Below are positions 36,061-44,589 of a stretch of 64,000 nucleotides of DNA, piece after piece. Every line of letters starts with the position of its first letter. Position 1 is the first letter of the stretch. Source of the DNA: Billgrantia azerbaijanica (GTDB taxonomy: Bacteria; Pseudomonadota; Gammaproteobacteria; Pseudomonadales; Halomonadaceae); contig SBLD01000003.1 in assembly GCA_004551485.1 (NCBI GenBank), forward strand, positions 62,001 to 126,000. The letters are read 5' to 3'. The notes below the pieces were generated by a model. The model ran no database searches. It saw only the letters and a list, made by a program, of their open reading frames with translations, and was not told where the DNA came from. Both the position numbers and the translations under genes were made by a program.

Positions 36061-36175
36061 CGCTCGGGGCTGTTTCGTCGACAGGCCTTAGGGGAGGCGC
36101 TGTGAATCCCTTCCTGGACGCTACCGATTCCTTCCCTGGAATCGGACCTCCCCTTCGCCTGTCCCCGACGCCCCT
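36061..36175. repeat. intergenic modular hairpin repeat, copy A
   Basis: The left block (36061-36125) and right block (36144-36175) recur near argC (copy B). The two blocks are mutually inverted (for example GACAGG-NN-TTAGGGGAGG against CCTCCCCTTCGCCTGTCC), so the unit would fold into a long stem. Between them is a copy-specific small palindrome GATTCC-ttccct-GGAATC (36126-36143). Left block matches copy B at about 58 of 65 positions by hand count. It fills part of the gap before uvrD. Confidence 0.8.
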
Positions 36176-36210
36176 TGACGATCTGCAATTCAATCCAGTT
36201 TCCATAGGGA

Positions 36211-36371
36211 AGAGCTGATTTATGTCGCGAGCGAAGAGAGGCTGGCCGCTGCCGGAGCGCAGCTCCCGGAGTGTAGCTCGCTACATGAGGAGAGCGACGG
36301 TCCGACGCATCGGCACCGCCGGCGGCCAGCTGTCTTTATCAAGGGCCCGAGCGCAGCAATAAATCAGCCTT
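36211..36371. repeat. long palindromic intergenic element
   Basis: The ends GCTGATTTAT (36214-36223) and ATAAATCAGC (36359-36368) are perfect inverted repeats about 155 bases apart. Inside, TGTAGC-TC-GCTACA (36272-36285) forms another palindrome. The 160-base unit lies just before the hexR 3' end. No second copy was seen in this window, so its repeated nature elsewhere is inferred only from its structure. The remaining gap (35965-36060) holds nothing recognised apart from possible uvrD promoter sequence. Confidence 0.55.
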
Positions 36372-36374
36372 TCC

Positions 36375-37238
36375 TCAAGGCTTGCCTTCCTGCTCCGGGA
36401 ACCTAAGCGGCGTCAGGCTCTTCTTCACCGCCTTGAGCTGCTCGGCGAGCTTGGGCCCGCGGGTCTTGGCCACGCCCACGGCGAGCACGTCGACCAGCAC
36501 CAGGTGGGCGATGCGCGAACTCATCGGGGTGTAGATCTCGGTGTCCTCGTGGACGTCGATGTAGAGCGGCAGCGAGACCTCCTCGGAGAGCGGCGAGCCG
36601 CTGGGACACAGGCCAATCACCGTGGCCCCCGCCTCACGCGCCAGGCGCACGCTGGCCACCAGGGCACGGGTGCGGCCGGTCTGGGAGATCGCCACCACCA
36701 CGTCGCCCTCCTTGAGGGTCACCGCCGACATGTTCTGCATGTGCGGGTCGGCGTAGGCGGCAGTGGAGATCTGCAGGCGGAAGAACTTGTGCTGGGCGTC
36801 GAAGGCCACCGCCCCGGAGGCGCCGAAGCCGTAGAACTCCACGCGGTTGGCCATGGCCAGCGCCTGGATGGCGCGACTCAGGGCATCGTTGTCGAGGCGG
36901 TCGCGCACCGACAGCAGCGTGCCCACGGTGGAGTCGAAGATGCTCTGGGAGAACTCCGCCACCGAGTCGTCGTCGTTCATCGAGAACTGCGCGAACTGGC
37001 TGCCCGAGGCGAGCATCTGCGCCAGCTTGAGCTTGAAGTCCTGGAAGCCGTTGCAACCCAGCGCTCGGCAGAAACGTACCACCGTCGGCTCGCTCACCTT
37101 GGCCTCGGTGGCCAGGTCGACGATGCGCATGTGGATCACCTCGTCGGGGTTGCGCAGCACGAAGCGCGCCACTTTCTGCTCGGAGCGGCGGAAGTGCTCC
37201 ATGCGGCGTCGCATGTCATCGAAGAGGGCGCGGCTCAC
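36375..37238 (-). CDS. hexR: RpiR-family regulator, HexR-like
   Basis: A 287-residue regulator: N-terminal RpiR helix-turn-helix (V-A-R-F-V-L-R-N-P-D-E-V then A-T-E-A-K-V-S-E-P-T-V-V-R-F-C-R-A-L-G), C-terminal SIS sugar-phosphate-binding domain (V-E-F-Y-G-F-G-A-S-G-A-V-A and A-I-S-Q-T-G-R-T-R). HexR senses KDPG and represses Entner-Doudoroff and glucose genes. The target genes are not in this window. A GTG start at 37238 (M-S-R-A-L-F-D-D) is chosen because AAGGAG lies seven bases upstream; the ATG at 37334 would add 32 residues. Confidence 0.85.
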   Translation of the reverse strand: MSRALFDDMRRRMEHFRRSEQKVARFVLRNPDEVIHMRIVDLATEAKVSEPTVVRFCRALGCNGFQDFKLKLAQMLASGSQFAQFSMNDDDSVAEFSQSIFDSTVGTLLSVRDRLDNDALSRAIQALAMANRVEFYGFGASGAVAFDAQHKFFRLQISTAAYADPHMQNMSAVTLKEGDVVVAISQTGRTRALVASVRLAREAGATVIGLCPSGSPLSEEVSLPLYIDVHEDTEIYTPMSSRIAHLVLVDVLAVGVAKTRGPKLAEQLKAVKKSLTPLRFPEQEGKP

Positions 37239-37358
37239 GTGAAACTCCTTGCTTGCAGCGGCAGTGGGTGGGTCGGCCGCGATGCCGATATCTCCACAGT
37301 ATGCCCCATCCAGGCGCCGACCGGTGAATTTCACCCTCCGAACGTGGAATGGCTCAGA

Positions 37359-37376
37359 CCGTCATCATTCTGTCAA
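37359..37376 (+). promoter_or_regulatory. Pho box-like sequence before the PA3496-like gene
   Basis: CCGTCAT-CATT-CTGTCAA: two 7-base half-sites four bases apart with one mismatch each from the CTGTCAT consensus. A TATAGT follows at 37383. The spacing from the second half-site to that hexamer is about six bases, shorter than usual, so function is uncertain. Confidence 0.35.
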
Positions 37377-37478
37377 GTAGGGTATAGTAAGAAATGACGT
37401 GTCATGCCGCGCCGCGGAAACGGCCGGCTCACGCCACGAGAAGAGCCAGAAAAGAAGGGACAGTAGGGAGAGTCGAAC

Positions 37479-37679
37479 ATGCGCAATGTCGAACGCGTCA
37501 CCTCCGTCAAGAGCCAACTTCTCGACATTTACATGAGCATGGAAGTCGCCGAACACGCCCAGCGCTCGCGCAATGCCGCCCAGCGCAATCTGCGCGCCCG
37601 GCGCGGCATCGAACTCCACAACGAGTTCAAGCAGCTCGAGCGGGACATCGCCGACCTGGTCGACGACGAGAAGCATTGA
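37479..37679 (+). CDS. small PA3496-like protein
   Basis: A 66-residue basic-acidic helical protein. The segment R-N-A-A-Q-R-N-L-R-A-R-R-G-I-E-L-H-N and the acidic C-terminus D-I-A-D-L-V-D-D-E resemble the PA3496 family of small gammaproteobacterial proteins (a putative envelope-integrity family), but only loosely. A ribosome site (GGGAG) lies about ten bases before the ATG. Nothing adjacent suggests a function; a possible Pho box lies upstream. Confidence 0.7.
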   Translation: MRNVERVTSVKSQLLDIYMSMEVAEHAQRSRNAAQRNLRARRGIELHNEFKQLERDIADLVDDEKH

Positions 37680-37766
37680 CGCCGGCAACCGACACGACTC
37701 CCGGCGCGTTTGCAGTTTCGGGTGAGGCCCTGCCATGCCGCCAGGGACATGGCAGGAACCGGTCGA

Positions 37767-39113
37767 TCAGCCCATCAGGCTGTTGACGAACACAGCGATC
37801 ACCCCCAGGGGCGCCACATAGCGCGTCACCGAGACCCACAGCGTCTCGGTGCCGCCGGTCAGGCCCAGCTCCTGGGCCACTCCCTGGCGGTCCAGGCACC
37901 AGGCCGCGAAGAGGATGGCACCGAGGCCGGTCAGCGGCAGCAGGATCTTGCTGGTGAAGGTGTCCAGCAGGTCGAAGACGTTCAGGCCGAGCAGCACCGG
38001 CACATCCCAGACGTTGAACGACATCAACGCAGCGATCCCCAGCGCCCAGACCGCTACGCCGCTGGTCAGGGTGGCCGCCACGCGGGAGAGCGGGGTGCGC
38101 TCCTCCATGAACTCCACCACCGGCTCGAGCAGCGAGATCGCCGAGGTGAGGGCGGCGAAGGTCAGCAGCAGGAAGAAGATCAGGCCGAGAATCGTGCCGC
38201 CGGTCATGTTGCCGAAGGCCAGCGGCAGGGTGACGAAGATCAGCCCCGGGCCGGAGTCCAGGTCCAGACCGTTGGCGAAGACGATGGGAAAGATCGCCAG
38301 GCCGGCGAGCAGGGCAATGGCGGTATCCAGGATGATCACCGTGCGCGCGGTGCCGAGCAGGTTGACCTCCTCGCCCAGGTAGGAACCGTAGGCCATCATG
38401 ATGCCCATGCCCAGTGACAGGGTGAAGAACGCCTGGCCCATGGCCGCCAGCACCACCTCCCCGCTGACGGCACTCCAGTTCGGGCTGAACATGAAGGCCA
38501 GCGCCTCGCCGAAGTGGCCGGTGGTCATGCCGTACCCCACCAGCACCAGCATCAGTACCACCAGGGCCGGCATCATGGTGCGCACGGCTCCTTCCAGCCC
38601 CTTGGTGACGCCACGGGCCACGATCCACACCACCAGTACCATGAAGGCGCTGTGCCACAGCAGCAGCAGGCCGGGGCTGCCCAGCAAGCCACCGAAGATG
38701 GCCCCGACGGCATCGGCATCCAGGCCGCTGAAGGTACCGGTGACCGCGCTCAGCGTATAGGAGAGCGACCAGCCTCCGATCACGCTGTAGAAGGAGAGGA
38801 TCAGGAAGGCACCCAGCACCCCGCTGACCCCCACCAGTACCCAGGCTGGCAAATGACCGCCGCGCCGCGACAGGTCCGCCATGGCGTTGATGGGATTCTT
38901 CTGTCCACGCCGTCCGATGAGCCACTCCGCCACCAGGATCGGCATGCCGATCAAACCGATACAGAGCAGATAGATCAGCACGAAGGCGGCACCGCCGCTC
39001 TCGCCGACCATGTAGGGAAATTTCCAGATGTTGCCTAGACCGACGGCCGAACCGGCGGCAGCCAGCACGAAGGTCATCTTCGATGACCACTGCGCGTGGG
39101 TGAGCTTCGACAT
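37767..39113 (-). CDS. sodium-dependent neurotransmitter-symporter-family (NSS) transporter
   Basis: A 448-residue transporter with about eleven or twelve hydrophobic helices. The N-terminal motif A-A-A-G-S-A-V-G-L-G-N-I-W-K-F-P-Y is the LeuT-family TM1 sodium and substrate site, and further unwound-helix residues are visible in the sixth helix. NSS members import amino acids or osmolytes with Na+. The substrate is not predictable. The gene is convergent with the small PA3496-like gene. Confidence 0.92.
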   Translation of the reverse strand: MSKLTHAQWSSKMTFVLAAAGSAVGLGNIWKFPYMVGESGGAAFVLIYLLCIGLIGMPILVAEWLIGRRGQKNPINAMADLSRRGGHLPAWVLVGVSGVLGAFLILSFYSVIGGWSLSYTLSAVTGTFSGLDADAVGAIFGGLLGSPGLLLLWHSAFMVLVVWIVARGVTKGLEGAVRTMMPALVVLMLVLVGYGMTTGHFGEALAFMFSPNWSAVSGEVVLAAMGQAFFTLSLGMGIMMAYGSYLGEEVNLLGTARTVIILDTAIALLAGLAIFPIVFANGLDLDSGPGLIFVTLPLAFGNMTGGTILGLIFFLLLTFAALTSAISLLEPVVEFMEERTPLSRVAATLTSGVAVWALGIAALMSFNVWDVPVLLGLNVFDLLDTFTSKILLPLTGLGAILFAAWCLDRQGVAQELGLTGGTETLWVSVTRYVAPLGVIAVFVNSLMG

Positions 39114-39288
39114 GAATCACCTGTTGTTGTGAATATGGTTGTTGATGTTCCTCAAGGCGATTATCACAGCAAGATTCGATGCAATAACGCCTCAGTGACC
39201 GCAAATCTATCCGATCATACGCTCGATGGCCAGGCGCCGGATCACGACATTCCACCAAAAGGGAAAGCCGAAGCAGGATTCGGACAGG

Positions 39289-40167
39289 CTAGAAGAGGGA
39301 GGCCTGGCGCTCGCCGGCAAAGTCGGCCAGCGCCGGCAGGTCGAGCGCCTCGGCCAGTCGGGCGTACAGCGCCCTGGCAAGCTGGGGCGCAAGGCGATTG
39401 TCGGGGGTGTGCACAAAGAGAAAAGGGGTTTTCCCCTGTTTTATCCACAGGGCGAGACGATCGATCCAGGGGGTGAAATAGCGCTGGTTGAACGCCTCAG
39501 CGTCGTGGCCGATGAAGCGTACCAGCGGTTCACTGCCCGTAGAAAGCACGTGTAATGGGCGTTTCGGCTTCTCGTGCTGGGCCTGGCGCAGGACAGGAGA
39601 GTTCCCGGGCGACGTCGCATAGAGCGCACGGACATCGAGCATCACCCGGTTGGCACTATAAGTTATCAACAAACGGTTGAAGGCCGTCTCGGCCGCCCCC
39701 TTGTGGAAAAATTCAGGGTGGCGCCCCTCCACGGCGCAGGGGAGACCGGCCGGCCAGTTGGCCAGCAGCGCCTCCAGTCGGGGCAGTTCGGCGGCGCCGA
39801 AATCGCGCGGCAGCTGCACCATGAGCGGTCCCAGCCGTGCCTCCAGCGGCGCGAGCGCCTCGACGAAGGCCGCGAACTCGGTCTCGACGCCGGCCAGGCG
39901 ACGCTCGTGGGTCAGCGCCGCCGGCAGCTTGAAGCAGAAGCGGAAGTGCGGTGGTGCCTGGCACGCCCAGGCCGCCACCGTCTCGGGTTGCGGCGCCCCG
40001 CTGTAGAAGGTGGTGTTGCCCTCCACGGCGGAGAACACCCGGGCATAGTCTGCCAGGCAGCCGTCACGACCGGCATGGGGCGGGTAGAGGGTACCGCGCC
40101 ACGCCGGGTTGGCCCACATGGGCAGGCCCAGGTACAGGCGTGGCGCGGCCGATGGGCGCGCAGGCAT
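39289..40167 (-). CDS. DUF72 family protein
   Basis: A 292-residue TIM-barrel-like protein. E-G-N-T-T-F-Y near residue 50 and G-K-T-P-F-L-F-V-H-T-P-D-N near residue 240 are the family-wide segments (YecE/DUF72). The function of the family is not established. It is followed by glmS upstream on the same strand with 23 bases between, so the two may be co-transcribed. About 175 bases separate its end from the NSS transporter start; only short AT-rich stretches were seen there. Confidence 0.88.
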   Translation of the reverse strand: MPARPSAAPRLYLGLPMWANPAWRGTLYPPHAGRDGCLADYARVFSAVEGNTTFYSGAPQPETVAAWACQAPPHFRFCFKLPAALTHERRLAGVETEFAAFVEALAPLEARLGPLMVQLPRDFGAAELPRLEALLANWPAGLPCAVEGRHPEFFHKGAAETAFNRLLITYSANRVMLDVRALYATSPGNSPVLRQAQHEKPKRPLHVLSTGSEPLVRFIGHDAEAFNQRYFTPWIDRLALWIKQGKTPFLFVHTPDNRLAPQLARALYARLAEALDLPALADFAGERQASLF

Positions 40168-40190
40168 GGCCGTTAATCCGCCGCCACGAC

Positions 40191-42026
40191 CTACTCCACC
40201 GTCACCGACTTGGCCAGGTTGCGCGGCTGGTCGACGTCGGTGCCCTTGAGCACCGCCACGTGGTAGCTGAGCAGCTGCAGCGGCACGGTGTAGAGGATCG
40301 GCGTCAAGGCGTCGTGCACGTGGGGCAGGCGCAGGATGTGCACGTCCGTCTCCTCCTCCAGGCCGATCTGCTCGTCGGCGAAGACGAACAGCTCGCCGCC
40401 GCGGGCGCGCACTTCCTGCAGGTTGGACTTGAGCTTGTCGAGAAGCTCGTCGTTGGGCGCGACTGAAATGACCGGCATCTCGCTGTCGACCAGCGCCAGC
40501 GGACCATGCTTGAGCTCGCCGGCCGGATAGGCCTCGGCGTGGATGTAGGAGATCTCCTTGAGCTTGAGCGCCCCTTCGAGGGCGATGGGAAAGTGCGCAC
40601 CGCGCCCCAGAAAGAGCGCGTGCTGCTTCTCGGCGAAGGCGCTCGACAGCGCCTCGATCTCGGGATCGAGGGCGAGCACCTGCTCGACCAGCCGCGGCAG
40701 ACCGCGCAGCGCCGCGGTCAGCTCCGCCTGCAGCGCCTCGGCGAGTCCCCGGGTACGCCCCAGCGCCAGGGTGAGCAGCATCAGGGCCACCAGTTGGGTG
40801 GTGAACGCCTTGGTGGAGGCCACGCCGATCTCCGGGCCGGCCTGGGTCATCAGCGTCAGGTCGGACTCGCGCACCAGGGAGCTGCCGGGCACGTTGCAGA
40901 TCGCCAGGCTGGCGAGATAGCCGCGCTCCCGGGCGAAGCGCAGCGCCGCCAGGGTATCGGCAGTCTCGCCGGACTGCGACAGCGTCACGAAGAGGGTGTC
41001 CTCCGGCACCACCACCTGGCGATAGCGGTACTCGGAGGCGACCTCCACCTGGACCGGCACGCCGGCGTAGCGCTCCAGCCAGTAGCGCGCCACCAGGCCG
41101 GCATGGTAGCTGGTGCCACAGGCGACGATGTGCACCTGACGCACGCGCTCGAACAGCGCCCGGGCCTGGGGGCCGAACGTCTCGACGAGGGCCGTGTGCT
41201 CGGCCAGGCGCCCCTCCAGGGTGGCCGCGATCACGGCCGGTTGTTCATGGATCTCCTTGAGCATGAAGTGACGATAGCCGCCCTTGCTGGCGGCACCGTC
41301 GCCGTGCTCGAAGGTGTGCACGGCGCGCTCCACCGCGGCACCGCTGGCATCGAAGATCTCGATGCGCCCGCCGTCGGCCAGGCGCACCACGTCGCCCTCC
41401 TGCAGGTAGTGGAAGCGGTCGGTGACCTGCAGCAGCGCCAGCGGGTCGGAGCCGAGGAAGGCCTCGTCGATCCCCACGCCCACCACCAGCGGGCTGCCCT
41501 TGCGGGCGCCGACGATGACCTCGGGCTCGTCGGCATGGACCACCGCCAGGGCATAGGCCCCCTCGACGCGGGCGAGTGCCTGCTGCACCGCGGAGAGCAG
41601 GTCATGGGTCTGCCGGTAGTGGCGGTCGATCAGGTGTGCCACGACCTCGGTATCGGTCTGGGAAGCAAAGCGATAGCCCGCCGCGACGAGTTCCCGACGC
41701 AGCGACTCGTGGTTCTCGATGATGCCGTTGTGCACCACGGCGAGCCGTTCGCCGGAGAGATGGGGGTGGGCATTCTCTTCGGTGGGACGGCCATGGGTCG
41801 CCCAGCGAGTGTGAGCGACCCCGCAGCGCCCCGCCATGGGTGTCTCCGCAAGGCGCTCCGCCAGCGCCGCCACCTTGCCCACGGCGCGGCTGTGAGTGAG
41901 CGCTCCGTCCGGCGTGACCACGGCCATGCCGGCCGAGTCGTAACCGCGATACTCCAGGCGTTTGAGCCCCTCCAGCAGGATACCTTCCACGTTGCGCTGG
42001 GCCACCGCCCCGACGATGCCACACAT
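40191..42026 (-). CDS. glmS: glutamine-fructose-6-phosphate aminotransferase
   Basis: A 611-residue enzyme making glucosamine-6-phosphate. The Ntn nucleophile is Cys2 (M-C-G-I-V-G), followed by the glutaminase domain (R-W-A-T-H-G near residue 72) and two SIS isomerase domains (C-G-T-S-Y-H-A-G and S-Q-S-G-E-T-A-D). C-terminal K-S-V-T-V-E matches the essential terminal tail of GlmS. It feeds UDP-GlcNAc synthesis with GlmU encoded just upstream. No recognisable small-RNA target was looked for. Confidence 0.97.
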   Translation of the reverse strand: MCGIVGAVAQRNVEGILLEGLKRLEYRGYDSAGMAVVTPDGALTHSRAVGKVAALAERLAETPMAGRCGVAHTRWATHGRPTEENAHPHLSGERLAVVHNGIIENHESLRRELVAAGYRFASQTDTEVVAHLIDRHYRQTHDLLSAVQQALARVEGAYALAVVHADEPEVIVGARKGSPLVVGVGIDEAFLGSDPLALLQVTDRFHYLQEGDVVRLADGGRIEIFDASGAAVERAVHTFEHGDGAASKGGYRHFMLKEIHEQPAVIAATLEGRLAEHTALVETFGPQARALFERVRQVHIVACGTSYHAGLVARYWLERYAGVPVQVEVASEYRYRQVVVPEDTLFVTLSQSGETADTLAALRFARERGYLASLAICNVPGSSLVRESDLTLMTQAGPEIGVASTKAFTTQLVALMLLTLALGRTRGLAEALQAELTAALRGLPRLVEQVLALDPEIEALSSAFAEKQHALFLGRGAHFPIALEGALKLKEISYIHAEAYPAGELKHGPLALVDSEMPVISVAPNDELLDKLKSNLQEVRARGGELFVFADEQIGLEEETDVHILRLPHVHDALTPILYTVPLQLLSYHVAVLKGTDVDQPRNLAKSVTVE

Positions 42027-42041
42027 GGCGCCTCTCCTTTG

Positions 42042-43409
42042 CTAATGCTGCTTGGCTTTGCGGGGACGCGGCCAGTCGGCCTTGCTCACCTGGCGGGCGC
42101 GCGACACGGCCAGGGCATTGTCGGCCACGTCCTTGCTGATCGTCGAGCCGGCGCCCACGGTGGCGCCACGGCCGATGCTCACCGGCGCCACCAGGGCGCT
42201 GTTGGAGCCGATGAAAGCCGCGTCGCCGATCTCGGTGCGGTGCTTGTTGGCGCCGTCGTAGTTGCAGGTGATGGTGCCGGCGCCGATATTCACGTCGCGT
42301 CCCAGACTGGCGTCGCCCACGTAGCTCAGGTGGTTGATCTTGCTGCCCTCGCCCACCTCGACGTTCTTGGTCTCGACGAAGTTGCCCACCTTGGCGCCCA
42401 CCGCCAGGCGCGAACCGGGCCGCAGGCGTGCAAAGGGCCCGATGCGGCTGCGCCCGGCGATCACCGCGCCCTCGATGACGCTGTGCGGCTCGACCCGCGT
42501 CTCGGCGCCGATGTGGCTGTCGCGGATCACGCAGTGGGCACCGATACGCACCCCCTCGCCGAGCTCGACCTCCCCTTCGAAGACGCAGCCCACGTCGATC
42601 TCCACATCGTGACCGCAGCGCAGCTCACCGCGCACGTCGAGGCGCGCCGGGTCGAGCAGGGCAACGCCCTGGACCATGAGGCGCTCGGCGAGCTGGGCCT
42701 GGTAGGCCCGCTCGAGCCTCGCCATCTGCTTGCGATCGTTGACGCCCTCCACCTCCAGCGGGTCGGCGGGCTGGGCGGTGGCAATGGCCACTCCCTCGGC
42801 CGCCGCCATGGCGATGACGTCGGTGAGGTAGTACTCGCCCTGGGCATTGTCGGCCGAGAGCCGCGGCAGCCAGCGTCGCAACTGGGCCGTGGTCAGGGCC
42901 AGGATGCCGGTGTTGCATTCGCGCACGGCGCGTTCGCGCTCGCTGGCGTCCTTGTGCTCGACGATGGCCACCGCCTCGCCCGCCGCGTTGCGCAGCACGC
43001 GACCGTAACCGGTGGGGTCATCGAGGGTCACGGTGAGCAGCCCCAGGCGTGTCTCGCTGACCTGGGCGAGCAGCGCCTCCAGCGTCTCGCGACGAATCAA
43101 CGGCACGTCGCCATAGAGCACCAGCACCTTGCCCTGGCCCAGCGCCTCGAGGGTCTGCGCCACGGCGTGGCCGGTGCCCTTCTGCTCCGCCTGCAGGGCA
43201 AAGTGCACGGGGTGGTCGGCCAGCGCCACGCGCACCGCCTCGCTGCCGTGGCCGACCACCACGTGCAGGCGGTCGGCCGCGAGCTGCCTGGCGGTATCGA
43301 GCACGTGACACACCATGGGCTTGCCGGCCAGACGGTGCAGCACCTTGGGACGGGGTGAACGCATGCGCGTACCCTGCCCGGCGGCCAGAATCACCACGTC
43401 AAGACTCAT
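42042..43409 (-). CDS. glmU: bifunctional GlcNAc-1-P uridyltransferase/acetyltransferase
   Basis: A 455-residue enzyme: N-terminal nucleotidyltransferase with L-A-A-G-Q-G-T-R-M near residue 8, then a C-terminal left-handed beta-helix acetyltransferase of hexapeptide repeats (G-S-K-I-N-H-L-S-Y-V-G-D, G-A-G-T-I-T-C-N-Y-D-G-A-N-K). Standard length. Makes UDP-GlcNAc for peptidoglycan and LPS. 15 bases before glmS, so one operon. In many gammaproteobacteria glmU directly follows atpC; here four genes intervene. Confidence 0.97.
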   Translation of the reverse strand: MSLDVVILAAGQGTRMRSPRPKVLHRLAGKPMVCHVLDTARQLAADRLHVVVGHGSEAVRVALADHPVHFALQAEQKGTGHAVAQTLEALGQGKVLVLYGDVPLIRRETLEALLAQVSETRLGLLTVTLDDPTGYGRVLRNAAGEAVAIVEHKDASERERAVRECNTGILALTTAQLRRWLPRLSADNAQGEYYLTDVIAMAAAEGVAIATAQPADPLEVEGVNDRKQMARLERAYQAQLAERLMVQGVALLDPARLDVRGELRCGHDVEIDVGCVFEGEVELGEGVRIGAHCVIRDSHIGAETRVEPHSVIEGAVIAGRSRIGPFARLRPGSRLAVGAKVGNFVETKNVEVGEGSKINHLSYVGDASLGRDVNIGAGTITCNYDGANKHRTEIGDAAFIGSNSALVAPVSIGRGATVGAGSTISKDVADNALAVSRARQVSKADWPRPRKAKQH

Positions 43410-43495
43410 CGCGACTCCTTGTCTGTCGTATCGTGTCCGTCACGTTGTGGCACGCGCGGTTGCTATCCAGTCTACACGCTGCCGGGGCAGGCGCC

Positions 43496-44566
43496 TCAAC
43501 GACGCACCTCCACCGCCAGCTCGTCGACCAGGGCCTCGCCGAAGGTGTCGACGAAGGCGGGGCTGACCCAGCTCTCCCACCCCTCGCCGCGGCGCACCAG
43601 CATCATCACCGCCAGGTCGCGGCGGCGCGCCAGCGCCATGCCCTCCGCCTCGCCGAGCACGGTGAGCGCCGTGGCCCAGGCGTCGGCCCAGGCGTTGGAC
43701 GGATGGGCCACGGTGACCGAGGCCAGGCCATGGGTGATGGGCCGACCGCTGCGTGGGTCGAGGGTGTGGGAGTAGCGCTGCCCATCCTCCTCGAAGAAGT
43801 TGCGGTAGTCGCCCGAGGAGGCCACCGAGATGTCATGCAGCGGCACGATGTGGCTGGCCTCCCGGCGGTCGTCGAGCGGCGCCTCGATGCCGATGCGCCA
43901 GGGCTCGGCCTCGCCGTCGCGCCAGCCCGCCACCTTCAATTCGCCGCCGATGTTGACCAGGTAGTGCTCGAGGCCTTCGCCGGCCAGGTACTCCGCGACC
44001 CGGTCGGTGGCGTGGCCCTTGGCGACGCCGGAGAGGTCGACGAAGACGTCGCGCACCCGCCGCGCGCGCTGCCGTTCGGGGTCGACCTCGAGGCTGTCGG
44101 AGCCGATCTCGGCCAGGCGCTCGGCGAGCGTCGCGTCGTCCGGCACCTCGCGGGGGCGCGCCTCGGGGCCGAAGCTCCACAGGTTGACCAGGCCGCCGAT
44201 GGTGACATCGAAGGCGCCGTCGCTGGCCTCGGCCACCGCCTGACTGATCGCCAACACCTCGATCAGTTCCGCGGAGAGCGGCTGCCATTCGCCGACCGGG
44301 GCGGCGTTGAAGGCGGACAGTTCCGAGTCGTCGCGGTAGGTGGACATGCTGGCATCCACCGCTTCCAGCACCGCCTGGATGCCCGCCTCCAGCCGCTGGC
44401 GCTCGCCCGCCGTGAGGGGGGCGACGATGGTCACCTGGTAGAAGGTGCCGAAGATGGCCCCCTCCAGGCGCACCGGCGACTCCAACGGCCGGTCGCTCTC
44501 CGAACAGCCGGCCAGCAGCACCAGCAGGGCCAGCAGCCAGAACCAGGGTCGTGTCAGCGAGGTCAT
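43496..44566 (-). CDS. apbE: ApbE-family FAD:protein FMN transferase, lipoprotein
   Basis: A 356-residue lipoprotein (signal L-L-A-L-L-V-L-L-A-G-C, lipobox Cys near residue 18). Family motifs: N-I-G-G-E-L-K-V near residue 205, H-I-V-P-L-H-D-I-S-V-A-S-S-G-D-Y and S-H-T-L-D-P-R-S-G-R-P near residue 265. ApbE enzymes attach FMN to periplasmic flavoproteins such as the Na+-NQR and Rnf complexes. The ATG 44566 has AGGAGA just upstream. It is on the same strand and near the UppP gene, with only 23 bases between. No flavoprotein target is in this window. Confidence 0.9.
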   Translation of the reverse strand: MTSLTRPWFWLLALLVLLAGCSESDRPLESPVRLEGAIFGTFYQVTIVAPLTAGERQRLEAGIQAVLEAVDASMSTYRDDSELSAFNAAPVGEWQPLSAELIEVLAISQAVAEASDGAFDVTIGGLVNLWSFGPEARPREVPDDATLAERLAEIGSDSLEVDPERQRARRVRDVFVDLSGVAKGHATDRVAEYLAGEGLEHYLVNIGGELKVAGWRDGEAEPWRIGIEAPLDDRREASHIVPLHDISVASSGDYRNFFEEDGQRYSHTLDPRSGRPITHGLASVTVAHPSNAWADAWATALTVLGEAEGMALARRRDLAVMMLVRRGEGWESWVSPAFVDTFGEALVDELAVEVRR

Positions 44567-44589
44567 GCGATCTCCTTGCGGCAGGGGTG

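Noticed and set aside
36002-36205. 67-codon minus-strand frame before uvrD
   Set aside because: Runs through copy A of the repeat and has no ribosome site or family match, so it is a by-product of the repeat.
37226-37242. TCACGTGAAAC sequence at the hexR start, resembling half of a parS site
   Set aside because: Only the right half matches; the rest is the ribosome site and coding sequence. No full parS was found near parAB.
39430-39670. DnaA-box-like TTATCCACA and TTATCAACA in the DUF72 gene
   Set aside because: Isolated sites in coding sequence with no AT-rich element or clustering.
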